Of a DNA stretch of 43,115 bases, positions 32,542 to 42,745 are shown in pieces. Origin of the DNA: Geminocystis sp. GBBB08. GTDB lineage: Bacteria > Cyanobacteriota > Cyanobacteriia > Cyanobacteriales > Cyanobacteriaceae. The notes beneath the pieces are model-generated. The model did not search any database and was not told the DNA's origin. It saw only the letters and a program-made list of their open reading frames with translations. The stretch is from assembly GCF_016743215.1 (NCBI RefSeq), contig NZ_VRZC01000011.1, positions 1-43,115 of the forward strand, in the 5' to 3' direction. A program made the translations under genes and the position numbers. Position 1 is the first letter of the stretch. Each line of letters starts with the position of its first letter.

Positions 32542-33576
32542 TTAAAAAAAGTAACTATAGGATAAAGTAAAAATAAAGGTTAATTGAGCAGCGATCGCCG
32601 TTAGATAAAGAATCATTCTTGGCTTAAAAATAGATAACATTAAACCAATTCCTTTTATATCAATCATAGGACCAAATACTAAAAATGCGATTAAAGATCC
32701 TGTGGTAAAAGTTGAAGCAAAAGATAAAACAAAAAAAGAATCTACTGTTGAACAAATAGAAACCACTACGGCTAAAATCATCATAGCGATAATAGAAGTA
32801 ATAGTTCCTTGTCCTAAATTTAAAATAATTTCTCTAGGTACAAAAACTTGAATTGACGCAGCGATAGCACTACCTAAAATTAAAACTCCCCCTAATTCTC
32901 GTAACTCAATTTGGACATTATTAATAAATAAATTCCATTTTTGCCACCCTGAAATAGTCTGATTTTTTCCCTCAGAATTTTTCAATAAGTTATCGTCCAT
33001 TTTAATAGTTTTTCCCTCACTTCCCAGAATGAAACTCCCTGATTGCAATAAACTATATTCTGGAACTTTTGTTTCTTGTATCGGTATTTTTTCCGTTTCA
33101 TTTAATTCCATTAACAGCGTTAAACGTTTAGCTAATATAGGTTTTAGTAAAGGGCGAGGATCAGATTGAAAACTAAAGATACAACCAATAGTAATAGCAA
33201 TAGTCAGAGAAAAAAGCATTCTTAACCAAACTATATGAGGTTGCCCATGAAAAGCGACATAAGTTGACCATAACACAATTGGGTTTACTGTGGGTGCGGC
33301 TAAAAGAAATGATACAGCCACAGAAGTAGGTAAGCCTTTTAGTACAAATCTACGAGCCACAGGAACATTACCACATTCACAAACAGGAAAGAAAAAACCA
33401 AAAATACTGCCAATAATTGCACCGAGAAAAGGATTTTTAGGTAGTTTAGTAATTAGTGTACTTTCATCCATAAAAAAGATCAGGCTACTGGATAATAATA
33501 CCCCAATTAAAAGAAAAGGCATTGCTTCCACTAATAAGCTAGTAAAGATTGTAAAAGCGCTATATATTTGAGTCAT
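32542..33576 (-). CDS. COG0701-family permease
   Basis: 344 residues with about eight membrane spans and the family signature FFFPVCECGNVPVARRFVLK and LLAAPTVNPIVLWSTY. A soluble loop lies at ~150-215. Members include the YcgR and ArsP-like permeases; substrate cannot be read from sequence. Cotranscribed with the TIGR03943 partner downstream. Confidence 0.9.
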   Translation of the reverse strand: MTQIYSAFTIFTSLLVEAMPFLLIGVLLSSSLIFFMDESTLITKLPKNPFLGAIIGSIFGFFFPVCECGNVPVARRFVLKGLPTSVAVSFLLAAPTVNPIVLWSTYVAFHGQPHIVWLRMLFSLTIAITIGCIFSFQSDPRPLLKPILAKRLTLLMELNETEKIPIQETKVPEYSLLQSGSFILGSEGKTIKMDDNLLKNSEGKNQTISGWQKWNLFINNVQIELRELGGVLILGSAIAASIQVFVPREIILNLGQGTITSIIAMMILAVVVSICSTVDSFFVLSFASTFTTGSLIAFLVFGPMIDIKGIGLMLSIFKPRMILYLTAIAAQLTFIFTLSYSYFF

Positions 33577-33743
33577 ATCATAATAATAAGGAATGAAGAA
33601 TGATAGATTAAGGATGAAGAATCAGGAATTGGCCATGAGTAATGGGTTTAAACCCTTTATGATAAATGAGAATTATGGGGCAAGATGCCTATTCCACAAT
33701 TATTATTACTTTACTTCCTGCATTGCTTCGTGTTTCCTTACTT

Positions 33744-33884
33744 TTAATTATTTACCAGCATTATGTTCACATCGTCGCCGATTTCGATTAAATTTGTACC
33801 GATGGGAATAACCGCTAAAGCATTAATATTTTGTAAATTAACTAAATTCCCTGAATTATGAGAACCTTTGGCAATAGTAAACTG
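33744..33884 (-). pseudogene. moeA: Detached C-terminal end of moeA after an in-frame stop
   Basis: Directly after the TAG at 33885-33887 the same frame continues QFTIAKGSHNSGNLVNLQNI and NALAVIPIGTNLIEIGDDV to TAA at 33744-33746. That is domain IV of MoeA. With it the gene would be 407 codons, the usual length; no frameshift is needed, only a sense codon in place of TAG. Confidence 0.88.
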
Positions 33885-34967
33885 CTAATGTCCTTTGATC
33901 AAGTTAGCATTACCCCAAAGATAGGTTTCTCTTGTACCTTGCGATCGCAAATGATTAACAGTGATAGCTTTAACCATAGAAGGGTAATGATAATTTTGAT
34001 TACCTGATAATTTGTTCATGGCAGTCTGTAAAAATCGCCAACAAGTCACCATGGTTGAAACTGGATTGCCGGGGATGCCAAAATATAACTTATCGTGTTT
34101 AAAAGTTGCTACAGTTAAAGGTTTACCCGGCTTCATTGCTACCCCCTTGACTTGAATTTTACCCCCTATTTTTTGTAATACTTGATCTACATAATCATAA
34201 TCACCCACCGACACTCCACCAGTGGAAATAACCCAATCAGCTTTATTTAAGGCTTGAATAATAGCATTTTCTAAGGCTTGAGGATTATCAGGAATAATAC
34301 CTAAAGATAAAGGAATACCTCCATTTTGTTGAATAAAACTAGCTAATAAGTATTGATTAGAGTCGATGATTTTACCTTTTTCCATAGACTGATAAGGTGT
34401 AATTAATTCATCACCAGTGGAAAGAATCGCAATAATCGGCGATCGCACAACGGGCACTTGTAAACATTGTGCAGTAGCTAAAATAGCCATTTCAGGAGGA
34501 TGAATTTTGCTACCTGCCGATAACAAACAGTCACCCGCCTGATAAAAAGAGCCTTTATAACGGACAAATTGATTTTTGAGAGGGGAAGCAAAAATTTTAA
34601 CTTCATCCCCTTCTTGTAGGGTATTTTCTTGAATAACGATGGTATCAGCACCTTCAGGTAAAATTGCACCAGTAAAAATTCGGGTGGCTTCTCCTGAAGA
34701 AATAGTTTTTTGTGGACAGTATCCTGCAGGAATTTCTTCTATGATTTTTAAACAAACAGGATTATCAGAGGTGATCATGGCTACGTCTTGAAATTTAACA
34801 GCATAACCATCCATAGCCGAATTATCATCATAGGGAAAATCGAAACTAGAAGTAATATTTTCAGCTAAAATGCGATTAGTGGCTTGATGTAAAGGTACTA
34901 ATTCCCTATCAGTGAGAGGTTTTACTAAATCGATAATAATTTTTTCAACTTCAGTAACAGTAAGCAT
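33885..34967 (-). CDS. moeA: Molybdopterin molybdenumtransferase MoeA, cut by an in-frame amber codon
   Basis: 360 residues to the TAG. Features: DNSAMDGYAV, FTGAILPEGADTIVIQEN, STGDELI, STGGVSVGDYDYV and FGIPGNPVSTMVTCW, the MoeA substrate and metal sites. MoeA inserts molybdate into molybdopterin-AMP, giving the cofactor of nitrate reductase, which uses the nitrate imported by the nrt genes in this window. The protein normally continues ~47 residues in the same frame. Loss of domain IV may impair function. An amber read-through, a sequencing error or a true nonsense mutation are all possible. Confidence 0.9.
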   Translation of the reverse strand: MLTVTEVEKIIIDLVKPLTDRELVPLHQATNRILAENITSSFDFPYDDNSAMDGYAVKFQDVAMITSDNPVCLKIIEEIPAGYCPQKTISSGEATRIFTGAILPEGADTIVIQENTLQEGDEVKIFASPLKNQFVRYKGSFYQAGDCLLSAGSKIHPPEMAILATAQCLQVPVVRSPIIAILSTGDELITPYQSMEKGKIIDSNQYLLASFIQQNGGIPLSLGIIPDNPQALENAIIQALNKADWVISTGGVSVGDYDYVDQVLQKIGGKIQVKGVAMKPGKPLTVATFKHDKLYFGIPGNPVSTMVTCWRFLQTAMNKLSGNQNYHYPSMVKAITVNHLRSQGTRETYLWGNANLIKGH

Positions 34968-34977
34968 AATGATGGGA

Positions 34978-35047
34978 TGAATAGTTGATAGTTGATAGTG
35001 ATTAGTTGATAGTAAATAGTTGATAGTGATTAGTCAATAGTGAATAA
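34978..35047. repeat. Degenerate ATAGTTGATAGTGATTAGT tandem repeat
   Basis: Several imperfect units of TAGTTGATAGT(GATTAGT) between the divergent moeA and M16 peptidase genes. Such junk repeats are common in cyanobacterial spacers. Confidence 0.6.
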
Positions 35048-35163
35048 TCATTGTGCCATAAGTATCTTGCCTATAATTTCCCTTTTCCCTCGTTTCTGAT
35101 GTTTAATTATTTTGCCCTTTTTTGATTGATAATGAGAAAAATGTACTTAAAAAATTATAATCA

Positions 35164-36411
35164 GTGAAACAACATCAAAAACATATACAAAAAGCCACTT
35201 TAAGTAACGGTATCACCCTAATAGTCATTGAAAATCCTACCACAGAAATAATTGCCGGCAGAATTTTTTGCCGTCATGCTGGAAGTTTATGGGAAGCAAC
35301 TCATCAAGCAGGAATTTTTCATCTGTTAGCCAATGTAATGTCTAAAGGCACTCATAACTTGTCATCCTTAGAAATTGCCGAAAAAATCGAGTCTATTGGT
35401 GCAGGATTAAGTACAGATACTTCTAGTGATTATTTTTTAGTTAGTTTAAAAACCATTACGGCTGATTTTCCCGAAATTTTAGCCTTAGCAGGGGAAATTC
35501 TGCGTTTTCCGACTTTTCCTAATCATGAAATAGAACTGGAAAAAAAACTAATTTTGCAGAATATTTTATCTCAAAAAGAGCAACCCTTTAATCTTGCTTT
35601 TAGTCAACTCAGGGAAATGATTTATGGTAAACATCCTTACGGGTTTTCAGTTTTAGGCACAGAAAAAACTGTTACGGAGTTAACGGTAGAGGATTTAAAA
35701 CAGTGTCATAATAAACACTTTACTCCGGATAATTTAACTATTAGTTTAGCAGGAAAAATAAATTTAGATCAAGCAATTTCGATCCTAGAAAAAATTTTCG
35801 GTGACTGGCAACCATCTAATGGGGATATTCCTCAATTTAACCCTTATCCCCTTTCTCCTAAATCAGACTATAGAAAACTTGATCAAGAAACTCAACAATC
35901 TATTATCATGATGGGTTATCTAGCACCAGAAATAAAACATCCTGATTATCCTGTACTTAAATTATTAACAACTTATCTGGGAAATGGATTATCTAGCCGT
36001 TTATTTGTGGAATTGAGGGAAAAAAGAGGATTAGCTTACGATGTCTCTGCTTTTTATCCTACTCGTCTTGATAAGTCTCAATTTGTAGTTTACATGGGAA
36101 CAGCCCCTGATAATATAGAAAAAGGAAAAGAAGGTTTATATAATGAAATCAAACGCTTAAGAGAAGAAAAACTAAGTATAGAAGAGTTAGAAACAGCAAA
36201 AAGTAAATTATTAGGGCAATATGCTTTAGGAAAACAAACAAACGGTGAATTTGCTCAAATTTTCGGATGGTATGAAACTTTAGGCTTAGGTATTGAATAT
36301 GACACCATTTTTCCTGAAGAAATTACCAAAGTCACCTTAGAAGACATAAAAAGAGTCGCCAATGATTATTTTCAAGACGACTTTTTATGTGTATCTATTG
36401 TAGGACAATAA
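35164..36411 (+). CDS. M16-family peptidase homologue without the zinc site
   Basis: 415 residues from GTG 35164. Two M16 halves with the usual SNGITLIVIENPTTEI opening, KEQPFNLAFSQLREMIYGKH and the C-terminal RLFVELREKRGLAYDVSAFY loop. The zinc motif HxxEH is HLLAN (in AGIFHLLANVM), so the catalytic Glu and second His are missing. It is therefore probably the non-catalytic partner of a paired M16 protease, as in mitochondrial processing peptidase. The catalytic partner is not in the window. Cytosolic or periplasmic location is unclear; no signal peptide. Confidence 0.87.
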   Translation: MKQHQKHIQKATLSNGITLIVIENPTTEIIAGRIFCRHAGSLWEATHQAGIFHLLANVMSKGTHNLSSLEIAEKIESIGAGLSTDTSSDYFLVSLKTITADFPEILALAGEILRFPTFPNHEIELEKKLILQNILSQKEQPFNLAFSQLREMIYGKHPYGFSVLGTEKTVTELTVEDLKQCHNKHFTPDNLTISLAGKINLDQAISILEKIFGDWQPSNGDIPQFNPYPLSPKSDYRKLDQETQQSIIMMGYLAPEIKHPDYPVLKLLTTYLGNGLSSRLFVELREKRGLAYDVSAFYPTRLDKSQFVVYMGTAPDNIEKGKEGLYNEIKRLREEKLSIEELETAKSKLLGQYALGKQTNGEFAQIFGWYETLGLGIEYDTIFPEEITKVTLEDIKRVANDYFQDDFLCVSIVGQ

Positions 36412-36427
36412 ATAATTAAAAATTAAG

Positions 36428-36503
36428 AATGAGAAGGGTGAATAGGATTCACCCAAGGAATTAGGAATGAGAAGGGTGAATAGGATTCACCCAAGGAATT
36501 AGG
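36428..36503. repeat. 38-bp tandem repeat with internal hairpin
   Basis: Two identical 38-base units (36428-36465, 36466-36503), each with the perfect stem GGGTGAAT-AGG-ATTCACCC, followed by a third partial unit and a GGCAAAATGCC hairpin at 36511-36521. It lies between the convergent M16 and glgC genes and could terminate both. Confidence 0.75.
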
Positions 36504-36573
36504 AATGAGAGGCAAAATGCCTATTTAACTATTATTAACTATTAAGTGTTAATTGTCAATTGTCAGTTAAAAA

Positions 36574-37863
36574 TTAAATAACAGTGTTATCAGGAATAAC
36601 AGCATTTTTGATCACAACCACAATGCCACTGCGAATTAAGAAACCTTCCTTTTCTCGATTAGCTTCCTCAATTCTGTCTTTATTGGTAATAATCACATTT
36701 TTGCCAATTCGAGCATTTTTATCGATAATTGCCCGTCTTACAGTAGAATTGGCTCCGATGCCCACCGGCACACTTCCTTCATCTATTTTACTCTGCCTGA
36801 TGCTATAAGATTCATAATAGTCAGCACCCATTAATAGACTATCTTCAACAATACAATTTGATTCAATTCGAGTTCTTACCCCTAAAACACAGTGATTAAT
36901 ACGGCATTCTTTGATAATGCAACCTTCACCGATAATAGATTGAGTTACATTAGAATTTAATAACTTAGTCGGTGGTAAATAACGAGAGCGAGTGTAAATA
37001 GGAGATTTTTCATCATAAAAGCTGAAATCGGGCTGAGGTTGTCTGGTTAATGCTAAATTTGCCTCATAAAAAGCCTCAATCGTTCCAATATCTTCCCAAT
37101 AACCTTTAAATAAATATGCTTGTACTCGATAATCCTTAGCGGCGGCGGGGATAATTTCTTTACCAAAATCTGTCTGACTAGGATTATTTTGTAATAATTT
37201 TTCTAAGACTTCCTTTTTGAAAACATAAATACCCATCGAAGCAATATAAGGGTTTTCTTTAGCTTTTTCAGGACTTAAGCCTAAAATAGAAGTATCCACT
37301 GCCATTTTTTGCAATTCTTCACCTTCGGGTTTTTCGCTGAAGTCAATAATTCTGCCACTATCATCGATTTTCATTAAACCAAAAGCTGAGGCTCTTTTTT
37401 CATCAATAGGTACAACAGATAAGGTAATATCAGCATTAGTTTTGCGGTGATGTTCCACAAATTTACTATAATCCATACGATAGAGATGATCACCTGAAAG
37501 AATAATATACTCGTCAATATCCCATTCTTGAAATAACCATATATATTGACGTACTGCGTCTGCTGTACCTTGAAACCATTCTGGATTTTCTTTCGTTTGT
37601 TGTGCCGCTAATACTTCCACAAATCCGTCACTAAACCCTGAAAAATTATAAGCACGACTGATGTGACGATTCAAAGAAGCTGAGTTAAACTGGGTTAAAA
37701 CATAAATTTTTAGAATTTCAGAGTTAATGCAGTTACTAATGGGAATATCAATTAAACGGTATTTTCCAGCTAGTGGTACGGCAGGTTTTGCTCGTAATTT
37801 AGTTAAAGGGTATAATCTTGTACCAGCGCCACCGCCTAAAATTATTCCGAGTACTTTTTTCAT
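36574..37863 (-). CDS. glgC: Glucose-1-phosphate adenylyltransferase GlgC
   Basis: 429 residues, exactly the family length. N-terminal nucleotidyltransferase with [35 protein letters not shown] and [10 protein letters not shown], then a left-handed beta-helix ([40 protein letters not shown]). It makes ADP-glucose, the committed step of glycogen synthesis; in cyanobacteria it is activated by 3-phosphoglycerate. ATG at 37863. Divergent from tilS across 94 bases. Confidence 0.97.
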   Translation of the reverse strand: MKKVLGIILGGGAGTRLYPLTKLRAKPAVPLAGKYRLIDIPISNCINSEILKIYVLTQFNSASLNRHISRAYNFSGFSDGFVEVLAAQQTKENPEWFQGTADAVRQYIWLFQEWDIDEYIILSGDHLYRMDYSKFVEHHRKTNADITLSVVPIDEKRASAFGLMKIDDSGRIIDFSEKPEGEELQKMAVDTSILGLSPEKAKENPYIASMGIYVFKKEVLEKLLQNNPSQTDFGKEIIPAAAKDYRVQAYLFKGYWEDIGTIEAFYEANLALTRQPQPDFSFYDEKSPIYTRSRYLPPTKLLNSNVTQSIIGEGCIIKECRINHCVLGVRTRIESNCIVEDSLLMGADYYESYSIRQSKIDEGSVPVGIGANSTVRRAIIDKNARIGKNVIITNKDRIEEANREKEGFLIRSGIVVVIKNAVIPDNTVI

Positions 37864-37957
37864 AAATTTAATCTGTTAAATTACTTTTATTAGCAAGTTT
37901 ATGGGTTTATGGTCAATTCGACAATGATAATTAGGAATTAGTAATGAGGAATCAGTA

Positions 37958-38920
37958 ATGTGGACTAATTTTCATGCTAGATTACATCAAGAGTTAAAAA
38001 ATCGTCTTTTATTGCCAAAAAATAGCAAAATATTAATAGCAGTATCAGGAGGACAAGATTCCCTCTGTTTAGCTCGTTTATGCTTAGATTTACAATCAAA
38101 ATGGGGTTGGAATTTGGCGATCGCCCATTATGATCATAATTGGGTATTAGATGAAGGATTAGCTAGTCATGTAGAGAAAATCGCTGAAAATTGGGGTATA
38201 AAGTTTTATTTGAAGAAAGCTAACCAACAAATACCAGAAACCGAAGCAGATGCCCGAAAATACCGTTATGAGGGTTTAATTAATATTGCGACAAATCATC
38301 AATTTAATTATCTAGTAACAGGACATACTTTAAGCGATCGTAGTGAAACTTTTATTTATAATTTAATGAGAGGTGCGGGAATGGAGGGTTTAAGTGCCTT
38401 ACAGTGGACAAGAAAACTTAGTGATCATCTTACCCTAGTTCGTCCCTTACTCAATTTTACCCGTGGTGAAACTCTTGCCTTTTGCCAACAATTAGAATTG
38501 CCTATCTGGGAAGATAAATATAACGAGGATAAAAAATTTGCGCGTAATCGCATTCGCCTTGACTTAATTCCTTACCTCAAAAAAGAGTTTAATCCGCAGA
38601 TAGAGAAACATTTAACTCAAACGGCGGAGATTTTACGCGCTGAAGTGGAATTTTTGACACAAGAAGCTGAAAAATTATTTAATTTGGCGTTAAGTAGCGA
38701 TGGGCAAAGTATAAAATGTTCTGTATTAATAGGAAAACCCCTCAGTTTACAAAGAAGGGTTATCAAGGTTTTTTTTGAACAAAAACTGAAAACAATGCCG
38801 AATTTCGAGCAAATAGAAGCCATTGTGAGCTTAATTACCGCCCCGAACCTATCTCGAACTTCTACCTTACATAAAGGTTATTTTGCTCAAGTAAAAGGAG
38901 ATAAAATTGTAATCATTTGA
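37958..38920 (+). CDS. tilS: tRNA(Ile)-lysidine synthase TilS
   Basis: 320 residues, the short cyanobacterial form. The PP-loop SGGQDSLCLARL at ~30 binds ATP; GHTLSDRSETFIYNLMRGAG and RPLLNFTRGETLAFCQQLEL follow; RNRIRLDLIPYL is the helical region contacting tRNA. It modifies C34 of tRNA-Ile(CAU) to lysidine so that it reads AUA. Ends 18 bases before the convergent pnp stop. Confidence 0.95.
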   Translation: MWTNFHARLHQELKNRLLLPKNSKILIAVSGGQDSLCLARLCLDLQSKWGWNLAIAHYDHNWVLDEGLASHVEKIAENWGIKFYLKKANQQIPETEADARKYRYEGLINIATNHQFNYLVTGHTLSDRSETFIYNLMRGAGMEGLSALQWTRKLSDHLTLVRPLLNFTRGETLAFCQQLELPIWEDKYNEDKKFARNRIRLDLIPYLKKEFNPQIEKHLTQTAEILRAEVEFLTQEAEKLFNLALSSDGQSIKCSVLIGKPLSLQRRVIKVFFEQKLKTMPNFEQIEAIVSLITAPNLSRTSTLHKGYFAQVKGDKIVII

Positions 38921-38938
38921 GTTTGAGAAAATAATGTA

Positions 38939-41092
38939 CTAAATTTTAGACTCCTGACGGGCGATTTCTGCTTGTTCGGGATGAATACCTAAACGGGTTA
39001 AATTTAAACGTCCTTTTTGATCAAAACCACGAATTTTGACCACAATTTCATCACCAATGGCAACTTCATCTTCTACTTTTCCGACACGATGTTCTGCTAA
39101 TTGGGAAATGTGAATCATGCCTTCTTTACCGGGTAACACTTCGACAAAAGCCCCAATATCGATGATACGACTTACACGCCCTAAATAAACATCACCCTCA
39201 TTCAGTTTACGAGTCATCGTCTGAATAATACGTTTAGCTTCCTGAGCTCTTTCTGCTTGTACTGCACAAATAGTTACAGTGCCGTCATCGGCAATATCAA
39301 TTTTTGAGCCTGTTTGTTCTGTAATCGCTTTGATCGTTTTGCCACCTGGTCCTATAACTAAACCAATCATATCAGGATCAATTTTCATTGTCATTAAACG
39401 AGGTGCATTAGGTGATAATTCTTTACGAGGGGCATTGATGGTTTTCATCATTTCTCCTAAGATATGCAAACGGGCTTCTTTGGCTTGTTTCACCGCATCG
39501 GCGATGGTTTCCATTCTTAAACCAGTAATTTTCATATCCATTTGTAACGCAGTAATACCGCTATCTGTACCTGCTACTTTGAAATCCATATCCCCTAAAA
39601 AGTCTTCAATACCTTGAATATCGGTCAAAATACGCACTTGATCACCTTCTTTGATTAATCCCATGGCGGCACCACTAACAGGCTTGGTAATAGGTACTCC
39701 AGCATCCATTAAGGCTAAAGTTGAACCACATACCGAACCCATCGAGGTTGAACCATTAGAAGATAATACTTCAGAAACTACTCTAATTACATAAGGAAAG
39801 TTTGCTTGAGGTGGTAAAACAGGGGTGATAGCTCTTTCTGCCAATGCACCATGACCGATTTCACGTCTTCCGGGGGGGCGTAAGGGTTTCGTTTCACCCA
39901 CGGAATAGGGGGGAAAATTATAGTGGTGAAGATAACGTTTTTCAAAGTCAGGGTGTAAATCGTCTGCTAAATCTTGGGCATCTCCTGAAGTTCCTAAAGT
40001 GGCGATCGAAAGTACTTGAGTTAAACCTCGTTGAAATAAACCGCTACCATGTACTTTTGCCGGTAATAAACCGACACGGGAAGAAATAGGTCGTACTTCA
40101 TTTAATTTACGTCCGTCAACACGCACACCATCTTCAATGATTTGATGACGCATGAGTTTTTTGGTTAACTGTTTAAATAAGTTGGGGAGAAGTTTCCCAT
40201 TTTCGCTAACAGCGACTTTAATTTCATCATCATCGGGTAAACTATTAATGGCTTCTTGTACATTAGCTTGAATAGCATCTAAAGCTTCATCTCTAGTATT
40301 TTTATCATAATCAAAATGAGAAAGAACTTGTTTAATTTCCTCTGTGGCTTTTTCGTGAATAAAGTTAACTACATGAGGATTATCTTCTTCTTTGTTTTCG
40401 ATTTTGATTTCAATGCCCAATTCTTGAAGAAGATCTTTTTGTGCTTGAATTAATTCTAAAATCGCTTCATAACCAAATTCGATCGCCTCGATTATATCTT
40501 GTTCAGGTAACTGATTTGCCCCAGCTTCCACCATGACAATACCATCAGGAGTACCAGCCACGACTAAATCTAAATCACCGTTTTCGATTTCTCGGAAAGT
40601 GGGGTTAATAATAAATTCATCATGAACTAATCCTACTCTTACCGCCGCCATCGGTCCATAAAAAGGGATTTGTGCCACTAAAGTAGCTATGGAAGCGCCT
40701 GTAACTGCTAACACATCTGGTGGTACTTCTTCATCCATAGATAAAGTTGTAGCCACAATTTGTAAATCATCTCTTAACCATGAGGGAAAAAGAGGACGTA
40801 AAGGGCGATCAATCAAGCGACTGGTAAGGGTTGCACGTTCTGGTGGTCTTCCTTCACGGCGTAAAAATCCTCCTGGGATACGTCCTGCCGCATACAACCT
40901 TTCTTCATAATCTACAGTTAAGGGGAGAAAATCAATGCCTTCTCGGCCTTTTGTACGAGTTGCCGTTACAAAAACTGCAGTTTCACCTGCTTGTATTAAC
41001 ACCGAACCACCCGCTTGAGGTGCTAATAATCCTACTTTAATCTTTATATCTCTTCCTTCAAAAAAAGAAATTGACTTATTATATTCTTCCAT
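38939..41092 (-). CDS. pnp: Polynucleotide phosphorylase
   Basis: 717 residues with two RNase PH domains ([39 protein letters not shown]), a KH domain ([20 protein letters not shown]) and an S1 domain ([20 protein letters not shown]). It degrades RNA 3'-to-5' with phosphate and in cyanobacteria also makes heteropolymeric tails. ATG at 41092. Preceded by repeats at 41163-41257. Confidence 0.98.
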   Translation of the reverse strand: MEEYNKSISFFEGRDIKIKVGLLAPQAGGSVLIQAGETAVFVTATRTKGREGIDFLPLTVDYEERLYAAGRIPGGFLRREGRPPERATLTSRLIDRPLRPLFPSWLRDDLQIVATTLSMDEEVPPDVLAVTGASIATLVAQIPFYGPMAAVRVGLVHDEFIINPTFREIENGDLDLVVAGTPDGIVMVEAGANQLPEQDIIEAIEFGYEAILELIQAQKDLLQELGIEIKIENKEEDNPHVVNFIHEKATEEIKQVLSHFDYDKNTRDEALDAIQANVQEAINSLPDDDEIKVAVSENGKLLPNLFKQLTKKLMRHQIIEDGVRVDGRKLNEVRPISSRVGLLPAKVHGSGLFQRGLTQVLSIATLGTSGDAQDLADDLHPDFEKRYLHHYNFPPYSVGETKPLRPPGRREIGHGALAERAITPVLPPQANFPYVIRVVSEVLSSNGSTSMGSVCGSTLALMDAGVPITKPVSGAAMGLIKEGDQVRILTDIQGIEDFLGDMDFKVAGTDSGITALQMDMKITGLRMETIADAVKQAKEARLHILGEMMKTINAPRKELSPNAPRLMTMKIDPDMIGLVIGPGGKTIKAITEQTGSKIDIADDGTVTICAVQAERAQEAKRIIQTMTRKLNEGDVYLGRVSRIIDIGAFVEVLPGKEGMIHISQLAEHRVGKVEDEVAIGDEIVVKIRGFDQKGRLNLTRLGIHPEQAEIARQESKI

Positions 41093-41162
41093 TCAACTTT
41101 TTTTCCTTATTCTTCGCTTTTCTCTATAAACCCTATAATGGTAACATTTTTCAGTAACGAAC

Positions 41163-41257
41163 AATTAGAATTTAGAATTTAGAATTTAGAATTTAGAATG
41201 AAAAAGCAAAAAGTCAACCTAGCCTTCTAGTCATAAGAGTCTTCTAGTCATAAGAGT
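41163..41257. repeat. Two tandem repeat tracts upstream of pnp
   Basis: 41163-41199 holds five GAATTTA units; 41224-41257 is a perfect duplication of the 17-base CTTCTAGTCATAAGAGT. Both lie in the spacer between pnp and the 99-residue gene. Confidence 0.7.
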
Positions 41258-41298
41258 CTCCTCATCAAGAGTGTTATACTTTAATCAATCCTAGCTGA

Positions 41299-41598
41299 TT
41301 AAGATTTTTCTTCAGAAAGTAGTTGTTGACAAATATCTTTTACTCTCATTCTTTCAATATAAGGCCAACCTCCCACTTCTTCAATGTGTTTTAATAATAA
41401 ATAAAGTCGGTGACGAGTATCGGGTAAATTCGGTTCAAGCATTTTTTCTCGGATGTTACGATGAAGCAATTCTAATTCTCGGAGAATCAAAAGCACGTCA
41501 AAAATGTTATCTTGGGATTTTTCTGCTAAATTCCCCATATCACTAACTAACTTTTTGAGTTCATTTTCAATGGTACTGTTATCGATACTGCTATTCAT
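41299..41598 (-). CDS. Conserved cyanobacterial hypothetical protein
   Basis: 99 residues, largely helical (FDVLLILRELELLHRNIREK, RHRLYLLLKHIEEVGGWPYI), ending VKDICQQLLSEEKS. No membrane span or known catalytic motif. It resembles short conserved cyanobacterial proteins of unknown function; I cannot assign a role. Upstream of pnp on the same strand with a 206-base repeat-filled gap. Confidence 0.75.
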   Translation of the reverse strand: MNSSIDNSTIENELKKLVSDMGNLAEKSQDNIFDVLLILRELELLHRNIREKMLEPNLPDTRHRLYLLLKHIEEVGGWPYIERMRVKDICQQLLSEEKS

Positions 41599-41713
41599 GA
41601 ATCTTAAAATTACTTAACAGAAATTAATGATAATTGATTATTTTTATTTTTGCTACATCTAAGTACCAGTGCAAAATTAATCGTAGATTTTGTTTTTCTC
41701 AAATCTATGATAA

Positions 41714-41733
41714 CAAGAGGTTTAACCCCCTTG
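41714..41733. repeat. Imperfect copy of the CAAGGGGTTTAAACCCCTTG palindrome
   Basis: CAAGAGGTTTAACCCCCTTG followed by GCCT, as at 5129-5148, just beyond the 3' end of the CPBP gene. Confidence 0.5.
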
Positions 41734-41772
41734 CCTATAATAATTTATCAATAAATCAAAGGAATACTAGAA

Positions 41773-42642
41773 CTAGGAGAAAGGGAAAACTAGAAGGCGA
41801 GAAGATTGAAAAACTAAAAATAAAGAAGTTAATAATAAAACTCCTAAACCAGCAATACTACCTAATGGTTGATCTTTTTTGCCGATGAGCCAACTTTTTT
41901 GTTTGGGATTATAACTGAAAATGTTAAATGTATCGATACAAGCCAAAACAAACACCCAACCACCATGTAAGCCGATAGCTAATCCTAAGCTACCATTATC
42001 GATAATACGGGCGTAAAAAAGAACTATTCCCATAAAAAATAATCCGGGTAATTGCGGTAATGTGTTTTTTTGTTCCCAAATTAAATGTAATAAGGCAAAA
42101 ATCACGCTGGAAATAATTGCACTTAGCCAAATATTAAAATCTTCTCTTAAAAAATTGACGAAGATGCCCCGAAAAATCAACTCTTCAATGGAGGCAATAA
42201 AAAAACTGAGGAATAAAAGTATTGGTAAATTTAACCATATATTATTAGGGGTGGAATCTTCTTGATTATTTAACTTTAACGAACCTGTTACTAATTCTAA
42301 GGCATCAATGATGAAAGTAGTTATAATGCCCAAACCATAGCCAAATAGGATAGACTTAAAAAGACTAGCTTGAAAAATCAATCCTATTTTTTCTAAGGAG
42401 GTTTGCTCTAATGTGATCATAGCCCAAGTTAAAATAGGAGCTAGAGCATAAAGAGAAATAATAAAAGTTAGTTTTTGAGTGTTGGAAATTGGTGCGGCTA
42501 TTTGCCATTTAACTAACCTTGCGAGGGGAATTGCGATGGGAAACCAGATAACCGCCCATATTATCAAAAATAAAATGATTTTTACCATTGAATTAAATTG
42601 ATTAAATAGAGCAATTAATGAATCACCCTCAAAATTTAGCAT
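41773..42642 (-). CDS. CPBP-family intramembrane glutamic endopeptidase
   Basis: About 289 residues from ATG 42642; a TTG at 42654 would add four. Seven to eight membrane spans. The CPBP (Abi) motifs are present: EELIFRG with the catalytic Glu pair and Arg, FALLH with the His, and the later GLHGGW. Members act as membrane proteases, for example in bacteriocin immunity or prenyl-protein processing; substrate unknown. Single gene. Confidence 0.9.
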   Translation of the reverse strand: MLNFEGDSLIALFNQFNSMVKIILFLIIWAVIWFPIAIPLARLVKWQIAAPISNTQKLTFIISLYALAPILTWAMITLEQTSLEKIGLIFQASLFKSILFGYGLGIITTFIIDALELVTGSLKLNNQEDSTPNNIWLNLPILLFLSFFIASIEELIFRGIFVNFLREDFNIWLSAIISSVIFALLHLIWEQKNTLPQLPGLFFMGIVLFYARIIDNGSLGLAIGLHGGWVFVLACIDTFNIFSYNPKQKSWLIGKKDQPLGSIAGLGVLLLTSLFLVFQSSRLLVFPFS

Positions 42643-42745
42643 TTTTATTGACAAGGTTAATTATTTTCAGAAACAGTGGTTTTTTGAGCAGTTGTACAGA
42701 ATTAAATTTTTGATCCCATCTATTGATAAATCTCAATATTAAGAA

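Noticed and set aside
33593-33811. 72-residue plus-strand frame
   Set aside because: Made of dispersed repeats and the antisense of the moeA tail.
36428-36503. CRISPR-like repetition
   Set aside because: Two adjacent units without spacers; a tandem duplication, not a CRISPR array. No array was seen elsewhere in the window.
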